NCBI GenBank assembly: GCA_020719045.1
Contig: DYQY01000007.1
Location: 1-64,000, forward strand
Length of the DNA stretch: 64,000 nucleotides
Direction: 5' to 3'
Source of the DNA: Candidatus Termititenax sp.
GTDB lineage: Bacteria; Margulisbacteria; Riflemargulisbacteria; GWF2-35-9; DYQY01
Part shown: positions 17,080-27,465 of the stretch, one piece after another
Layout: each line of letters opens with the position of its first letter
How positions within the stretch are numbered: the first letter of the stretch is position 1
Translations under genes and position numbers: made by a program
The notes under the pieces: generated by a model
Seen by the model: only the letters and a program-made list of their open reading frames with translations
Database searches by the model: none
Told to the model about the DNA's origin: nothing

Positions 17080-18038
17080 TCTTCAAAAATCTCACTAATT
17101 GATGAGTTATTATGATTTCGCTGAATAGCTTCTGCAAAAAGAGGAGCTGCAGACAACACCACAAGACCAGGAAACTGTTTTTCTGGTGGCAACGGTATTG
17201 TGTTGGTTACAACAACTTCTTTGAAATTTGCTTCTTTTAGCCTACTTATAGCTGGACCAGAGAATACTGGGTGCGTAGCTAATAGATACATGTCATCATT
17301 ACAGCCATGTTTTCTTAAAACAGCAATCCCTTGTGTAACGCTTCCTGCGGTATCAACCATGTCGTCATATAGGAGTACTGTCTTATTCTCAACACTACCA
17401 ACAATATTTACAATCTCAGCTTTATTATGCTCTGGTCTTGTTTTATGAAGTATAGCAAGTTCAGCTCCTATCTTGTCAGCAAATTTCTTAGCAGCTTTTG
17501 CTCTACCAGTATCAGGAGCTACGACTACCATATCACTATGGTCATTTTTCTTTTTATTATTAAAGTACTTAACAAAAAGAGGTAATGCTTGAAGATGATC
17601 TACTGGAATATCAAAGTATCCTTGAATTTGATCTGCATGTAAATCCATAGTAATTATACGATCAGCACCAGCCTCCGTTATAAGATTAGCCATCAATTTT
17701 GCACTAATAGGTTCTCTTGGACCGGACTTCTTATCTTGTCTTGCATAACCAAAATGAGGAATTACTACATTAATCTTTCTTGCACTTGCTCTTTTACAAG
17801 AATCAATAGTAATAAATAGCTCCATCAAATCTTCGTTAACATTACTTCCACAAGTTTGAATTAAAAAAACATTTCTTCCTCTAATGGTTTCGTTAATGTT
17901 TGTAAATATTTCTCCGCAACTAAATTTAGAAACCTTTAAACTTGCTAAATCCATAGCTAAGTACCTTGATATTTCTTCTCCTAGCTTCGGATGAGATGTT
18001 CCACAAAAAATCTTCATATTTACAGAATCATTAGCCAT
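17076..18038 (-). CDS. prs: ribose-phosphate pyrophosphokinase (PRPP synthetase)
   Basis: A 320-residue enzyme that makes PRPP from ribose 5-phosphate and ATP for purine, pyrimidine, His and NAD synthesis. Signatures are the N-terminal IFCGTSHPKLGEEI, the metal/ATP segment around MDLHADQIQGYFD, the flexible loop DTGRAKAAKKFAD and the PRPP loop VLLYDDMVDTAGS. The track's longer start is rejected, since AAGGAG lies eight bases before the ATG of MANDSVNMKI. The gene stands alone downstream of miaB. Confidence 0.95.
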   Translation of the reverse strand: MANDSVNMKIFCGTSHPKLGEEISRYLAMDLASLKVSKFSCGEIFTNINETIRGRNVFLIQTCGSNVNEDLMELFITIDSCKRASARKINVVIPHFGYARQDKKSGPREPISAKLMANLITEAGADRIITMDLHADQIQGYFDIPVDHLQALPLFVKYFNNKKKNDHSDMVVVAPDTGRAKAAKKFADKIGAELAILHKTRPEHNKAEIVNIVGSVENKTVLLYDDMVDTAGSVTQGIAVLRKHGCNDDMYLLATHPVFSGPAISRLKEANFKEVVVTNTIPLPPEKQFPGLVVLSAAPLFAEAIQRNHNNSSISEIFED

Positions 18039-18116
18039 TAGTTTTACTCCTTCTATATGCATCTACTCGAACGCTTAATTAAACAATACTTGCTGTTATT
18101 TTTCAAGGAGAAGCTT

Positions 18117-19256
18117 TTAGCCTTTAAATGCATAATCCTTAACTGCCTGATGTAATTCACTTAATCTTCTTTTCTTTGTTTTACTATCTATCTGATCATC
18201 CATATCAGCTGCCTTCGTCCCTTTGCGAGGAGAATACACGGCAGATATAACCCTAAAAAAACCCAATTCTTTAACCACATTAACCATATTAACAAATTCT
18301 TCTTCTGTCTCGCCTGGAAACCCAACTATTAAATCAGTTGATATCTTAACACCTGCGACCTTTTCCCGTAATCTGCTTACCTTTTCCTTATACTCTGCAA
18401 CAGTATATCCTCTATTCATAAGTTTAAGTATCCTGTCATCACCATGTTGTATCGGGAAATGTATTTCTCTCCCAACACGCTTATTCTCGGCTATAACAGA
18501 AATTAATTTATCGGTAATATCTTTGGGATGAGATGTCAAAAAATCAACCTTTTCTATCCACGCAAATTTACTCAAAATATCTAAAAGCAAATCAGCAAAA
18601 TCATAGTCATCATATAACCATTGCCCGTAAGAATTTACATTTTGACCTAACAATAACAGCTTTTTGTAGCCAGAGTTCTCTAATTGTTCTATAGATAGAA
18701 AAATATCTTCCCTAACTCTACTTACCTCCCTGCCTCTCGTGTATGGAACAATACAGTAAGAACAATAATTGTTACATCCATACATAATTGGCAAAAAAGC
18801 CTGATCAAAATCTTTATCTCTATTAACATTAACAATAGGACTCTCAGCATCTTTATTTTCAATTAACTTAACTACCGAAGAACTTTTCTTATTCCACTCG
18901 CTTAGAATTTCAGGAAGATACTCATAAGAATTAGCTCCAACTACAATATCAATGTACGGATATTTCTTAAGTAACTCGTCTTTCTCATATTGCGGAACAC
19001 AGCCCGTTACAACGATTATTTGGTCTCTACCCTTCTTCTTTCTTAAAGAATTAAACTCTCTCATCCTAGAAAAAGCTCTATTCTCAGCATTACCTCTTAC
19101 AGCACAGGTGTTAAAAATCAAAACATTCGCTGAATGAGGGTCATCAATTAAGCTATACCCAGCACACATCAACGCCCCAGAAAGAATCTCTGAGTCACTT
19201 TTGTTCATTTGACAACCGAACGTAATTATATTGAAACTTGGGCCACTAGGCATCAT
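18117..19256 (-). CDS. miaB: MiaB, tRNA methylthiotransferase lacking its TRAM domain
   Basis: A radical-SAM enzyme that adds the 2-methylthio group to isopentenyladenosine 37 in tRNA. The N-terminal UPF0004 domain carries FGCQMN, FNTCAVR and VTGCVPQ, giving three Cys for the second cluster, and the radical-SAM CNNYCSYC motif follows. At 379 residues it is about 60 short: the sequence stops at LSELHQAVKDYAFKG, just where the C-terminal TRAM RNA-binding domain should begin. The start ATGATG overlaps the manC stop. The catalytic part is complete, so it may still work with weaker tRNA binding. Confidence 0.9.
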   Translation of the reverse strand: MMPSGPSFNIITFGCQMNKSDSEILSGALMCAGYSLIDDPHSANVLIFNTCAVRGNAENRAFSRMREFNSLRKKKGRDQIIVVTGCVPQYEKDELLKKYPYIDIVVGANSYEYLPEILSEWNKKSSSVVKLIENKDAESPIVNVNRDKDFDQAFLPIMYGCNNYCSYCIVPYTRGREVSRVREDIFLSIEQLENSGYKKLLLLGQNVNSYGQWLYDDYDFADLLLDILSKFAWIEKVDFLTSHPKDITDKLISVIAENKRVGREIHFPIQHGDDRILKLMNRGYTVAEYKEKVSRLREKVAGVKISTDLIVGFPGETEEEFVNMVNVVKELGFFRVISAVYSPRKGTKAADMDDQIDSKTKKRRLSELHQAVKDYAFKG

Positions 19257-20614
19257 TTACGATTATAGTCATCCTCGTATCGAATGATATCATCCTCACC
19301 TACATAACTACCAACCTGCGCCTCAATTATTACAAGAGGCACATCTCCTGGGTTCTCCAAACGGTGTTTAACTCCCTTTGGTATATAAGTAGACTGGTTT
19401 GCAAATAGAACGATTTTTTCCTCTTCTTTTGTTACAACAGCCTCACCACTTACAACTACCCAATGTTCATTTCTGTGTTCATGCTTTTGAAAAGAAATCT
19501 TATGCTTTGGCTTAACTTCAATAGTCTTAATCTTATAGCTATTATCCTTCTCAAGTAAAACCGTATATGTTCCCCATGGACGATGAACTGTTGTATGCTC
19601 ATTAATCAAAGAAGAACCTCTAGCTTGAAGCATATCTACAACCTGTTTTACCTTTTGCGTTTCACCTTTTTTTGCAACTAATAGCGCATCAGTTGTATCT
19701 ATAATAACTAAGTCGCTAACTCCAGCAGTACTCACAATTTTGCCTTGCGTTGATACGACAAAATTGTTCCCAGAGTCTACTGCAATATCTTCTTTGTATT
19801 CACCATCAACAAAGTATTCTGCAATCTCGTCATAACTACCTAAATCAGACCAACCAATGTCAGCAGGGACTACCTTTACCACTGAGCTTTTTTCCATTAC
19901 TGCATAATCAATACTATTTGCAGGAATTGCCATCATGTCATCATATTTAACTCTTAGCATACCTTGTTTGTCTCTTAATGCCTTTTCATAAGCCTGTTTT
20001 GAACAGCTGTAGATATCTGGAGAATACTTTTTTAACTCACTTAAAAAAACACTAGCTTTAAAAGCAAACATTCCACTGTTCCAATAGTAGTTACCTGATT
20101 TAACATATTTATCAGCAGTTTCTAAATCTGGCTTTTCCTTGAAGCTTATTACATCCTCACCTTTTGCCTGAACATAACCATACCCAGTTGCCGGAAAAGT
20201 AGGAGTTATCCCAAAGGTTACTAAATTACCCTTTATTGCTAATTCTTCTGCTTTTTTTAAACACTTTATATATTCATCTTCTTTTTTGATAATATGATCC
20301 GATGGTGTTACTAAAATTACCTCATCCGCAGGACTATCAAAACAAGCTAAAGCTATAGCTGGAGCAGTGTTTCTTCCAACTGGCTCTAAAATAAATCCTA
20401 CTTCTGAGACCCCGTCTTCTTTTGCCTGATCGATAACTAAAAAGTACTGTTGCTCATTAGTTACAACAGAAACATTATCTAGTCTATTTCTTATTAATGT
20501 TTTCTGAAAAAGAGATTTATTCTCAAATAACTGAATAAACTGTTTAGGGAATAATTTCCTTGATAAAGGCCATAATCTTGTCCCACTACCACCAGCTAAA
20601 ACGACTAACTTCAT
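19253..20614 (-). CDS. manC: mannose-1-phosphate guanylyltransferase / mannose-6-phosphate isomerase
   Basis: A 453-residue type II bifunctional enzyme that provides GDP-mannose for surface glycans. The nucleotidyltransferase signature GGSGTRLWPLSRKLFPKQ is at the N-terminus and FKEKPD lies further on. From about residue 345 the cupin isomerase domain carries HRPWGTY, FQKHEHRNEHWVV and the YIPKGVKHRLENPG metal-site region. TAGGAG precedes the ATG. It sits between glnN and miaB in one operon, ten bases after glnN and overlapping miaB. Confidence 0.95.
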   Translation of the reverse strand: MKLVVLAGGSGTRLWPLSRKLFPKQFIQLFENKSLFQKTLIRNRLDNVSVVTNEQQYFLVIDQAKEDGVSEVGFILEPVGRNTAPAIALACFDSPADEVILVTPSDHIIKKEDEYIKCLKKAEELAIKGNLVTFGITPTFPATGYGYVQAKGEDVISFKEKPDLETADKYVKSGNYYWNSGMFAFKASVFLSELKKYSPDIYSCSKQAYEKALRDKQGMLRVKYDDMMAIPANSIDYAVMEKSSVVKVVPADIGWSDLGSYDEIAEYFVDGEYKEDIAVDSGNNFVVSTQGKIVSTAGVSDLVIIDTTDALLVAKKGETQKVKQVVDMLQARGSSLINEHTTVHRPWGTYTVLLEKDNSYKIKTIEVKPKHKISFQKHEHRNEHWVVVSGEAVVTKEEEKIVLFANQSTYIPKGVKHRLENPGDVPLVIIEAQVGSYVGEDDIIRYEDDYNRK

Positions 20615-20623
20615 TATTATCTC

Positions 20624-22699
20624 CTATAATCTTCTAAACAACTGTTGATAGCTCGCAAAAGGCCAATATTCTTTGGAAACAATCTCCTCTGCCTTATCAA
20701 CAAATTCTCGCAATTTAGCAAGATCAGCGTCACATTGATAATAACCCTTTGCTTGGTCTGTAAGTTCAGACATACAATGACAATTAGCTTTCTTAGTAAT
20801 CTGTTCAACAAAAGCATGGACGTTTTTATAAAGATCCTCTAATTCACTTATCTGATTTGCAATAAGACCTGTTTTTGATGTATTTGCTGATATAAGTAAC
20901 GCCAACTGCTTAAGTATTGCCGGCATAACTTCTGTTAAAACCATCTCACAAGATGACTGTAACTCAATCTGTTTCGTTCTAACATACTGCATTAAACGAA
21001 TATTTTGCCTTGCTAATAACTCTTTTTCAGAAAGCACTTCAAATGTTTTATATAACTCTAAAACTTCCTTACTAATCATGCTTTCAAGAGCTTCCGGAGT
21101 ATTATTAAAGTTCTTTAGCCCTCTCTTCTTAGCTTCTTCTTTCCACTCAGGAGAATAGCAATTCCCTTCAAAATGGATTTCCTTTGTTTCTTTAATCATT
21201 TCCTTAACAACCAATAAAGCATTAGCTTTAGGATCACCACTTAATTTTTCAATCTTATTGTAAATTCTTTCATATCCCTCAGTTATAATTAAATTTATTA
21301 AAGTCACTACCTCTGAACAATTCTGAGATGAACCAACAGACCTAAACTCAAACTTGTTTCCAGTAAATGCCATTGGAGATGTTCTATTTCTATCTGAACT
21401 ATCTTTAGCAACTGATGGCAACTGACGAATCCCCAAGCTTATCTCTGCCATTTTCTTTTCAGTTACTTTACTTAGCTTCTCTATCTCTAATAATAATGAG
21501 GAAAGATACTCACCTAAATATACTGACATAATATTCGGAGGTGCTTCAGTTCCTCCTAATCTTCTCTCATTTCCAGCATCAAGCACTAATGCATTAAAAA
21601 AGTTTGCATACTTCTTTACACCAATCATCATTGATACAACAGTCATAAGCAAAGTTACGTTTCGCAACGGCGATGCTGATGGTTCTAAATAATTTACACC
21701 TGTATTATCGCCAATTGACCAATTTACATGCTTACCTGATCCATTAACCCCATTAAAAGGTTTCTCATGTAACAAGGCAACCAACCCATGCCTTTCAGCA
21801 ACTTCTTCAATAATATCCATTACTTGCAAATTATGGTCTATGGCCAAATTCTGTTCTTCATATAAAGGTGCTATTTCAAACTGATTTGGAGATACTTCAT
21901 TATGTCTTGTTTTAGCAGGAATACCTCTTCTGTATAACTCTCTATCAAAATCCTCCATAAACTGAAGCACTCTTTTCTTTATTGTTCCGAAATAATGATC
22001 CTTAAGTTGCTGATTTCTAGCGGCTGGTCTTCCAAAAAGTGTTTGCTTACAAATCTGCAAATCAGACCTTGTTTCATAAAGTTCTTTATCTACAAGAAAA
22101 TATTCTTGCTCAATACCTAGCCAAACATTAATTCTCTTAGCATTCCTGTTTCCAAGTAATTTTTGTAATTTAATCCCAACATTATTCAAAGCTTTTTTAC
22201 TTCTAAGTAGTCCTGTCTTTTGGTCAAGCACATCACCAGTCCAAGAAAGAAAAACAGATGGAATAACAAGTGTTTTTGTGTCCTTTGCTTCAATTAAAAA
22301 AACAGGAGAAGTTGGATCCCATGCAGAGTATCCTCTTGCCTCAAACGTTGAACGAATTCCTCCACTTGGAAACGAAGACGCATCAGGCTCGGATTGGATT
22401 AACTGAATAGCTGATAATCTTTCAATCAAAATACCTTCTTCATCGTAACTAATAAAAGAATTGTGTTTTTCTGCTGTTCCACCTCTTAATGGTTGAAACC
22501 AATGAGTATAATGAGTAGCTCCATTTTCAATAGCCCACTCCTTCATACTATGAGCAACTTCACCAGCTATTTCTTTTTCTAAGGTATCACCTTTAACTAT
22601 TGTATTAATAAGCTGACTATACACTCTCTCACTTAGCCTATTCCTCATAACTTCTTGGGTAAAAACTAATTCGCCATATCTATTCATAATTTGGGACAT
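20624..22699 (-). CDS. glnN: type III glutamine synthetase
   Basis: A 691-residue GSIII, the long dodecameric type found in Bacteroidetes, cyanobacteria and other lineages; it makes glutamine from glutamate, ammonia and ATP. Typical GSIII blocks are THWFQPLRGGTAEKH, FNGVNGSGKHVNWS and GNERRLGGTEAPPNI. AAGGAGT precedes the ATG. It is the first gene of glnN-manC-miaB. The 195-base divergent spacer in front holds the hairpin CAAAAC-agaat-GTTTTG at 22778-22794, but no site I can assign to a nitrogen regulator. Confidence 0.95.
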   Translation of the reverse strand: MSQIMNRYGELVFTQEVMRNRLSERVYSQLINTIVKGDTLEKEIAGEVAHSMKEWAIENGATHYTHWFQPLRGGTAEKHNSFISYDEEGILIERLSAIQLIQSEPDASSFPSGGIRSTFEARGYSAWDPTSPVFLIEAKDTKTLVIPSVFLSWTGDVLDQKTGLLRSKKALNNVGIKLQKLLGNRNAKRINVWLGIEQEYFLVDKELYETRSDLQICKQTLFGRPAARNQQLKDHYFGTIKKRVLQFMEDFDRELYRRGIPAKTRHNEVSPNQFEIAPLYEEQNLAIDHNLQVMDIIEEVAERHGLVALLHEKPFNGVNGSGKHVNWSIGDNTGVNYLEPSASPLRNVTLLMTVVSMMIGVKKYANFFNALVLDAGNERRLGGTEAPPNIMSVYLGEYLSSLLLEIEKLSKVTEKKMAEISLGIRQLPSVAKDSSDRNRTSPMAFTGNKFEFRSVGSSQNCSEVVTLINLIITEGYERIYNKIEKLSGDPKANALLVVKEMIKETKEIHFEGNCYSPEWKEEAKKRGLKNFNNTPEALESMISKEVLELYKTFEVLSEKELLARQNIRLMQYVRTKQIELQSSCEMVLTEVMPAILKQLALLISANTSKTGLIANQISELEDLYKNVHAFVEQITKKANCHCMSELTDQAKGYYQCDADLAKLREFVDKAEEIVSKEYWPFASYQQLFRRL

Positions 22700-22894
22700 T
22701 CTCTACTCCTTAGCCATTTTTTTAAAATACTTGTCTATTTTACTTGATAAATCATTAAATAGCTAGAAATATGCACGCAAAACAGAATGTTTTGTTACAT
22801 TTTCTCCTCATAAGCAAACAAAAATAGCTTTATTGCTAAATAATGAATAATTTACTATGATTTACTTGTACAAATAAATAAAGGAGTTACTCTC

Positions 22895-24268
22895 ATGAAA
22901 AAAAATAGAATAATGCACATAGCCTTAGTTGTCCTAATAGCTTGCTTTACATTTGCAGACATTACCGCAGTAGAATCAGAAGTTAATAAAGATACTGCTT
23001 CTTCAAGTTCTAAAAGCACTTCCACAAAACCTAATAGTGGATACAAAAAAGAGGTCCAAGTAATCAACTCTCAGTACGAATTTAGCTACAGAAAGTTTGA
23101 AACAATAGACTTCAGTGATTGGTATAACCTACTAATCGAAGCAATGGCTTATGAACATTATTTCAACTACATGCAAAACGGTTTTATCACACACCGTGGA
23201 GATGTTCTAAAACCACTAGAAAATAGCATCTACCTAGGCTCAAGAATCAACATGAATGACATGGCGGAACTTGCCAAAGCTAAAATTTCACTTATTGGTT
23301 TTTATGATAGTCTTATCCGTAAAGGCGTTCTAAATGAAAAAGGATTTATCAATAAAACAGAATACTTCACAGGTAGCTTCGAACAATATGACTTCGGTTT
23401 TCTACTTGAAGCGATTAAGCAACTTAACATACCAATCACAGATGAAAGGCTTGCAACGGAACTAAAAAATGAACTCTACAACCTCATGTTGGTTGGTAGT
23501 AAGGTTCTTGTTGTGAATAAACTAGAAACAACTCGCTATGAGTCAAATAAAGACGGTTTCTTTGACAATCTTATAGACAGCATTGCTGGCGGTTTTATGG
23601 GAAGCATCTTCTATCCTGACAAAGTCAAAACCCAAAAAACAACACTTAGTTGGAGCTCTAACCTAGATTTAAATAAATATTTTGGAGTTTACTATTTATT
23701 TAACGACTACCCTTTTGCTGACGGATACGGAGTAACACGTCTTTTCGGCAAAAAAAAGATGCAATCAATCAACTACAGTCTACTTCATGATACCGATAAA
23801 AAACTATATAACGACACATTATCGTTCCGCTCATATTCTGCCATCCCAACTGCAGGTAAAAGCACTCCTTTTATCGGATACGGAATAAGTGCCTATCAGG
23901 TAAGAGACAATACTGACTCTTTCCAGTTCTACAACTTATTCGGCACTGCAGGTGGAGCTTTCCAGTCAGGACTTATCCATCTTGATTTAGGATTATCCTA
24001 TAAAAGAGGCGAACCAAGCGGTGTCGGAATGTATTGGGGATATGGAGCAGAGTTCCTGCTTTTCCAACCACTAAGCTTCATCTTTGAACACAACGGAGCT
24101 ATCCAACCAAAATACTTTTCAGACATTGATAAGTGGGGAAGCAACTGGAGTTACTCTCAAATCCAAACTGGACTTAAGCTTAACCTAGGTGGTCTATCAT
24201 TAGGCGCTGGATATCAATGGTCTACGGGAATACAAGGATGGACAGCATTTGGAACATACATATTCTAA
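22895..24268 (+). CDS. secreted protein with a beta-barrel-like C-terminus
   Basis: 457 residues. The N-terminus (MKKNRIMHIALVVLIACFTFADITA) is a Sec signal peptide, followed by a Ser/Thr/Lys linker. Residues about 60-230 look helical; the C-terminal 200 residues alternate polar and hydrophobic/aromatic positions in strands (for example GLIHLDLGLSYKRG, LSLGAGYQWSTG) and the protein ends in Phe (FGTYIF), as outer-membrane barrels do. I do not recognise the family. A clear AAGGAG precedes the ATG. If right, it supports a diderm envelope. Confidence 0.6.
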   Translation: MKKNRIMHIALVVLIACFTFADITAVESEVNKDTASSSSKSTSTKPNSGYKKEVQVINSQYEFSYRKFETIDFSDWYNLLIEAMAYEHYFNYMQNGFITHRGDVLKPLENSIYLGSRINMNDMAELAKAKISLIGFYDSLIRKGVLNEKGFINKTEYFTGSFEQYDFGFLLEAIKQLNIPITDERLATELKNELYNLMLVGSKVLVVNKLETTRYESNKDGFFDNLIDSIAGGFMGSIFYPDKVKTQKTTLSWSSNLDLNKYFGVYYLFNDYPFADGYGVTRLFGKKKMQSINYSLLHDTDKKLYNDTLSFRSYSAIPTAGKSTPFIGYGISAYQVRDNTDSFQFYNLFGTAGGAFQSGLIHLDLGLSYKRGEPSGVGMYWGYGAEFLLFQPLSFIFEHNGAIQPKYFSDIDKWGSNWSYSQIQTGLKLNLGGLSLGAGYQWSTGIQGWTAFGTYIF

Positions 24269-24280
24269 GAAAAAAATAAT

Positions 24281-25960
24281 TTACCCCCTAGTTAATTTGC
24301 GATACTTAATTCTGTGTGGTTGATCATTTCCAGTACGCTTCTTTTTATCTTCTGCATACTCAGAATAATTACCTTCAAACCATACAACTTTACTATCCCC
24401 TTCGAAGGCTAAAATATGAGTTGCTATTCTATCTAAGAACCATCTATCGTGGCTTATTACAACAGCACAACCAGCAAAATTCTCTAATGCATCCTCAAGC
24501 GCTCTGATTGTATTTACGTCTAAATCGTTTGTTGGTTCGTCTAAAAGAATAACATTTGAGCCTGTTTTAAGTATCTTTGCCAAATGAACTCTATTTCTCT
24601 CTCCACCAGAAATCAACCCAACTTTCTTCTGCTGGTCAGTTCCAGAAAAGTTAAATCTTGAAACATATGCTCTAGAGTTAATTTCTCGTTTACCCATCTG
24701 AATAACTTCCTGTGACTCAGAAATAACCTCCCAAATACTCTTATTTGGATCAAGCTCATCCCTAGACTGATTAACATATGCTAATTCTACTGTTTCTCCT
24801 ATTTTTACTGTACCAGAATCTGGCTTCTCTTCACCAGTAATCATCTTAAATAATGTTGATTTACCAGCTCCATTAGGACCAATCACTCCTACGATTCCAC
24901 CAGGCGGTAACGAGAAGGTCATATCCTCAACTAACAATCTATCTCCATACCCTTTAGAAATTCCACTAACTTCAATTACTGTTGTTCCTAATTTTCTACC
25001 AGTTGGAATGTATATTTCTAAATCTTTTGCTCTCTTTTCCTGCTCGTCTGCTAACAATGACTCATAAGCCTTAATATGTGCCTTTGCCTTAGTTTGACGG
25101 CCTTTTGGTGTCATATTTATCCACTCAAGTTCACGCTTAAGAGTCTTCTGTCTCTCTGACTCAGACTTTTCCTCATTTTGTAGCCTCTTCTGTTTTTGGT
25201 CTAGCCAAGAAGAATAATTGCCTTTCCAAGGAATTCCTTCACCTCTATCCAACTCCAATATCCAACCAGCAACATTATCTAAAAAGTATCTATCATGGGT
25301 AACAGCAATTACAGTTCCTTCATATCGTTGCAAATGCTGCTCAAGCCAATCAACAGTCTCTGCATCAAGATGGTTTGTTGGCTCGTCTAAAAGTAATACA
25401 TCTGGCTTCTGAAGAAGTAACCTACAAAGAGCCACTCGTCTTAATTCTCCACCAGACAATACCTTAATCAGTGTATCTCCTTCAGGACAACGTAATGAAT
25501 CCATAGCCATTTCAAGCTTAGACTCAACATCCCAAGCATCTTTAGCATCTAACATTTCTTGAACTTTTCCCTGTCTTTCAAGTAGTTTATCCATTTCCTC
25601 GTCAGTCATTGGTTCAGAAAACTTATTATTTATCTCTTCATATTCTTTCATTAGACTAACCAGCTCTTGCATCCCCTGCTCTACTACTTGTCTTACTGTC
25701 ATGTTTGGGTCGAGCTTTGGTTCCTGCTCCAAATAACCAATAGTGTATCCTGGAGACAACGAAATCTGCCCTTGATAATCCTGATCAACTCCTGCAAGAA
25801 TCCTTAAAAGCGAGCTCTTTCCGGAACCATTAAGACCTAAGACCCCTATTTTTGCTCCATAAAAATAAGACAACGAAATATCTTTAATAATTGGCTTTTT
25901 GTCATAAAACTTACAAACCTTATACATTGAATATATTATTTTATTAATCTCATCTGCCAT
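24281..25960 (-). CDS. ettA: EttA, ribosome-associated ABC-F ATPase
   Basis: 559 residues, two ABC domains and no membrane part. First domain: GLNGSGKSS, signature LSGGELRR and Walker B LLLDEPTNHLD. Second: GPNGAGKST, ISGGERNR and ILLDEPTNDLD. Between them is the EttA-type linker with LKRELEWINMTPKGRQTKAKA. EttA binds the ribosomal E site and gates entry into elongation according to the ATP/ADP ratio. AGAGGGAG precedes the start. It is a single gene, convergent with the secreted-protein gene. Confidence 0.95.
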   Translation of the reverse strand: MADEINKIIYSMYKVCKFYDKKPIIKDISLSYFYGAKIGVLGLNGSGKSSLLRILAGVDQDYQGQISLSPGYTIGYLEQEPKLDPNMTVRQVVEQGMQELVSLMKEYEEINNKFSEPMTDEEMDKLLERQGKVQEMLDAKDAWDVESKLEMAMDSLRCPEGDTLIKVLSGGELRRVALCRLLLQKPDVLLLDEPTNHLDAETVDWLEQHLQRYEGTVIAVTHDRYFLDNVAGWILELDRGEGIPWKGNYSSWLDQKQKRLQNEEKSESERQKTLKRELEWINMTPKGRQTKAKAHIKAYESLLADEQEKRAKDLEIYIPTGRKLGTTVIEVSGISKGYGDRLLVEDMTFSLPPGGIVGVIGPNGAGKSTLFKMITGEEKPDSGTVKIGETVELAYVNQSRDELDPNKSIWEVISESQEVIQMGKREINSRAYVSRFNFSGTDQQKKVGLISGGERNRVHLAKILKTGSNVILLDEPTNDLDVNTIRALEDALENFAGCAVVISHDRWFLDRIATHILAFEGDSKVVWFEGNYSEYAEDKKKRTGNDQPHRIKYRKLTRG

Positions 25961-26155
25961 AATTTACTCCCTCTATTTTTTTATTAATTATAAAGCCATA
26001 CGTTACTTACTGGCTACCTGGATTTACTAGCTATCTAGTTTACAACTAATACCGAATCTCTATTGTGCTCTAAAACTTTTAACTTTTGTGGTCTAATAGA
26101 CAAAAAATTAAAAGAAGTATTTGGTAAGTAAAAAGCACCTGCCTCACAATTTACT

Positions 26156-26184
26156 TTTCACTTTTCACTTTTCACGTCTATAAT
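26156..26184 (+). promoter_or_regulatory. leaderless-type promoter of the aminotransferase operon
   Basis: TATAAT at 26179-26184 lies exactly six bases before the ATG; TTTCAC is 17 bases upstream as a poor -35. The -35 side overlaps a small tandem repeat of CTTTTCA (about 26153-26174). No Shine-Dalgarno is present. Confidence 0.5.
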
Positions 26185-26190
26185 ATTGCT

Positions 26191-27465
26191 ATGGGTATTC
26201 TAAAAGACAAAGCAAAAAAATATATATCGCCAGTATTAGGGAAATATTTCCCTGACTTAGAAATAGTCAGCGGAGAAGGCATCTATTTATACGATACAGA
26301 TGGCAAAAAATACATAGATTTTTCATGTGGTATTGGTGTTACAAACACAGGTCACTGTCATCCGAAAGTTGTTAAAGCAATCACCAAACAAGCATCTCAG
26401 CTTATTCACATATGTGCCGGCATTGCTCATTATGAACCTCATGTGAAATTAGCCGAACGCCTAGTTAACCTGCTTCCATTCAAAGAAGCCTCCGTTGTTT
26501 TTTCCCAAAGCGGTTCAGAAGCTGTTGAAGCAAGCCTCAAGCTAGCTAAATATGTAACTAAAAAGAAAAAACTAGTTGCTTTTACGCACTCTTTTCATGG
26601 ACGTACACTTGGAGCACTTTCAGTAACCTACAAAGAAAAATATAAAAAAGGTTATGAAGGATGGTTAATCGATGACATTATTCGTCTTGATTATCCTTAC
26701 TATTTTCATAACAACACAATGGAATACCGTGACTATGTTTATAAATGCATAGCTGATTTCAAAAAAGCAATACTAGAAAATAATGATATTGCAGCTGTAA
26801 TAATTGAACCTATCCTTGGAGAAGGCGGATACGTTCCTGCTCCTATCGAGTTTATTCAAGAACTTCGTAAATTTACTGAAGAACAAAATATACTGCTTAT
26901 TTTTGACGAAGTTCAATCAGGATTTGGACGAACAGGTACCATGTTTGCAATGGAACACTATGATGTTGTCCCTGACATTGTTGCGCTTGCTAAAGGAATA
27001 GCTTCTGGCATGCCACTAGGTGCTTGCGTTGCAAAAAAAGAACTAATGGACCAATGGACTACAAGTGCTCATGGTGGAACATATATCGGTAACCCAGTAT
27101 CTTGTGCTGCCTCACTTGCAACCATTTCAGCACTTGAAGAAGAGAATCTACTAGAAAATGCTTATGAAACTGGGAAGCTTATTACTTCACTTCTTAATGA
27201 AGCAAAAAAAAATTTACCAGTAATAGGCGATGTTCGTGGTGTTGGTTTAATGATTGGCATTGAATTCATTAACCCAACAACAAAAGAACCAAACCCAGAG
27301 ATAGTTAAGAATATAAAAATTAAAGCACTCGAAAAAGGTCTAGTGGTAATTAGCTGTGGTGATACCGACCAAGTACTTCGCTTAATTCCAGCACTAATAA
27401 TTACAAAATCACAAGCCAAAGATGCTATCGACATCTTGATAAGTGCCATCAAGGAATCTCTTTAA
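26191..27465 (+). CDS. class III PLP aminotransferase (GABA-aminotransferase-like)
   Basis: 424 residues of the acetylornithine/4-aminobutyrate aminotransferase family. Visible are the substrate-loop YIDFSCGIGVTNTGHCHP, FSQSGSEAVEASLKLAK for the phosphate-binding region, HSFHGRTLGALS, the cofactor Asp in IFDEVQSGFGRTG and the PLP lysine in ALAKGIASGMPLGA. The length and GEGGYVPAP segment favour GABA/5-aminovalerate-type enzymes over ArgD, but the substrate is not certain. It has no ribosome binding site and a TATAAT box six bases before the start. The next gene overlaps by one base. Confidence 0.85.
   Translation: MGILKDKAKKYISPVLGKYFPDLEIVSGEGIYLYDTDGKKYIDFSCGIGVTNTGHCHPKVVKAITKQASQLIHICAGIAHYEPHVKLAERLVNLLPFKEASVVFSQSGSEAVEASLKLAKYVTKKKKLVAFTHSFHGRTLGALSVTYKEKYKKGYEGWLIDDIIRLDYPYYFHNNTMEYRDYVYKCIADFKKAILENNDIAAVIIEPILGEGGYVPAPIEFIQELRKFTEEQNILLIFDEVQSGFGRTGTMFAMEHYDVVPDIVALAKGIASGMPLGACVAKKELMDQWTTSAHGGTYIGNPVSCAASLATISALEEENLLENAYETGKLITSLLNEAKKNLPVIGDVRGVGLMIGIEFINPTTKEPNPEIVKNIKIKALEKGLVVISCGDTDQVLRLIPALIITKSQAKDAIDILISAIKESL

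Noticed and set aside
22778-22794. CAAAAC/GTTTTG hairpin before glnN as a nitrogen-regulator operator
   Set aside because: It does not match NtcA, GlnR or TnrA consensus sites and has no second copy nearby.
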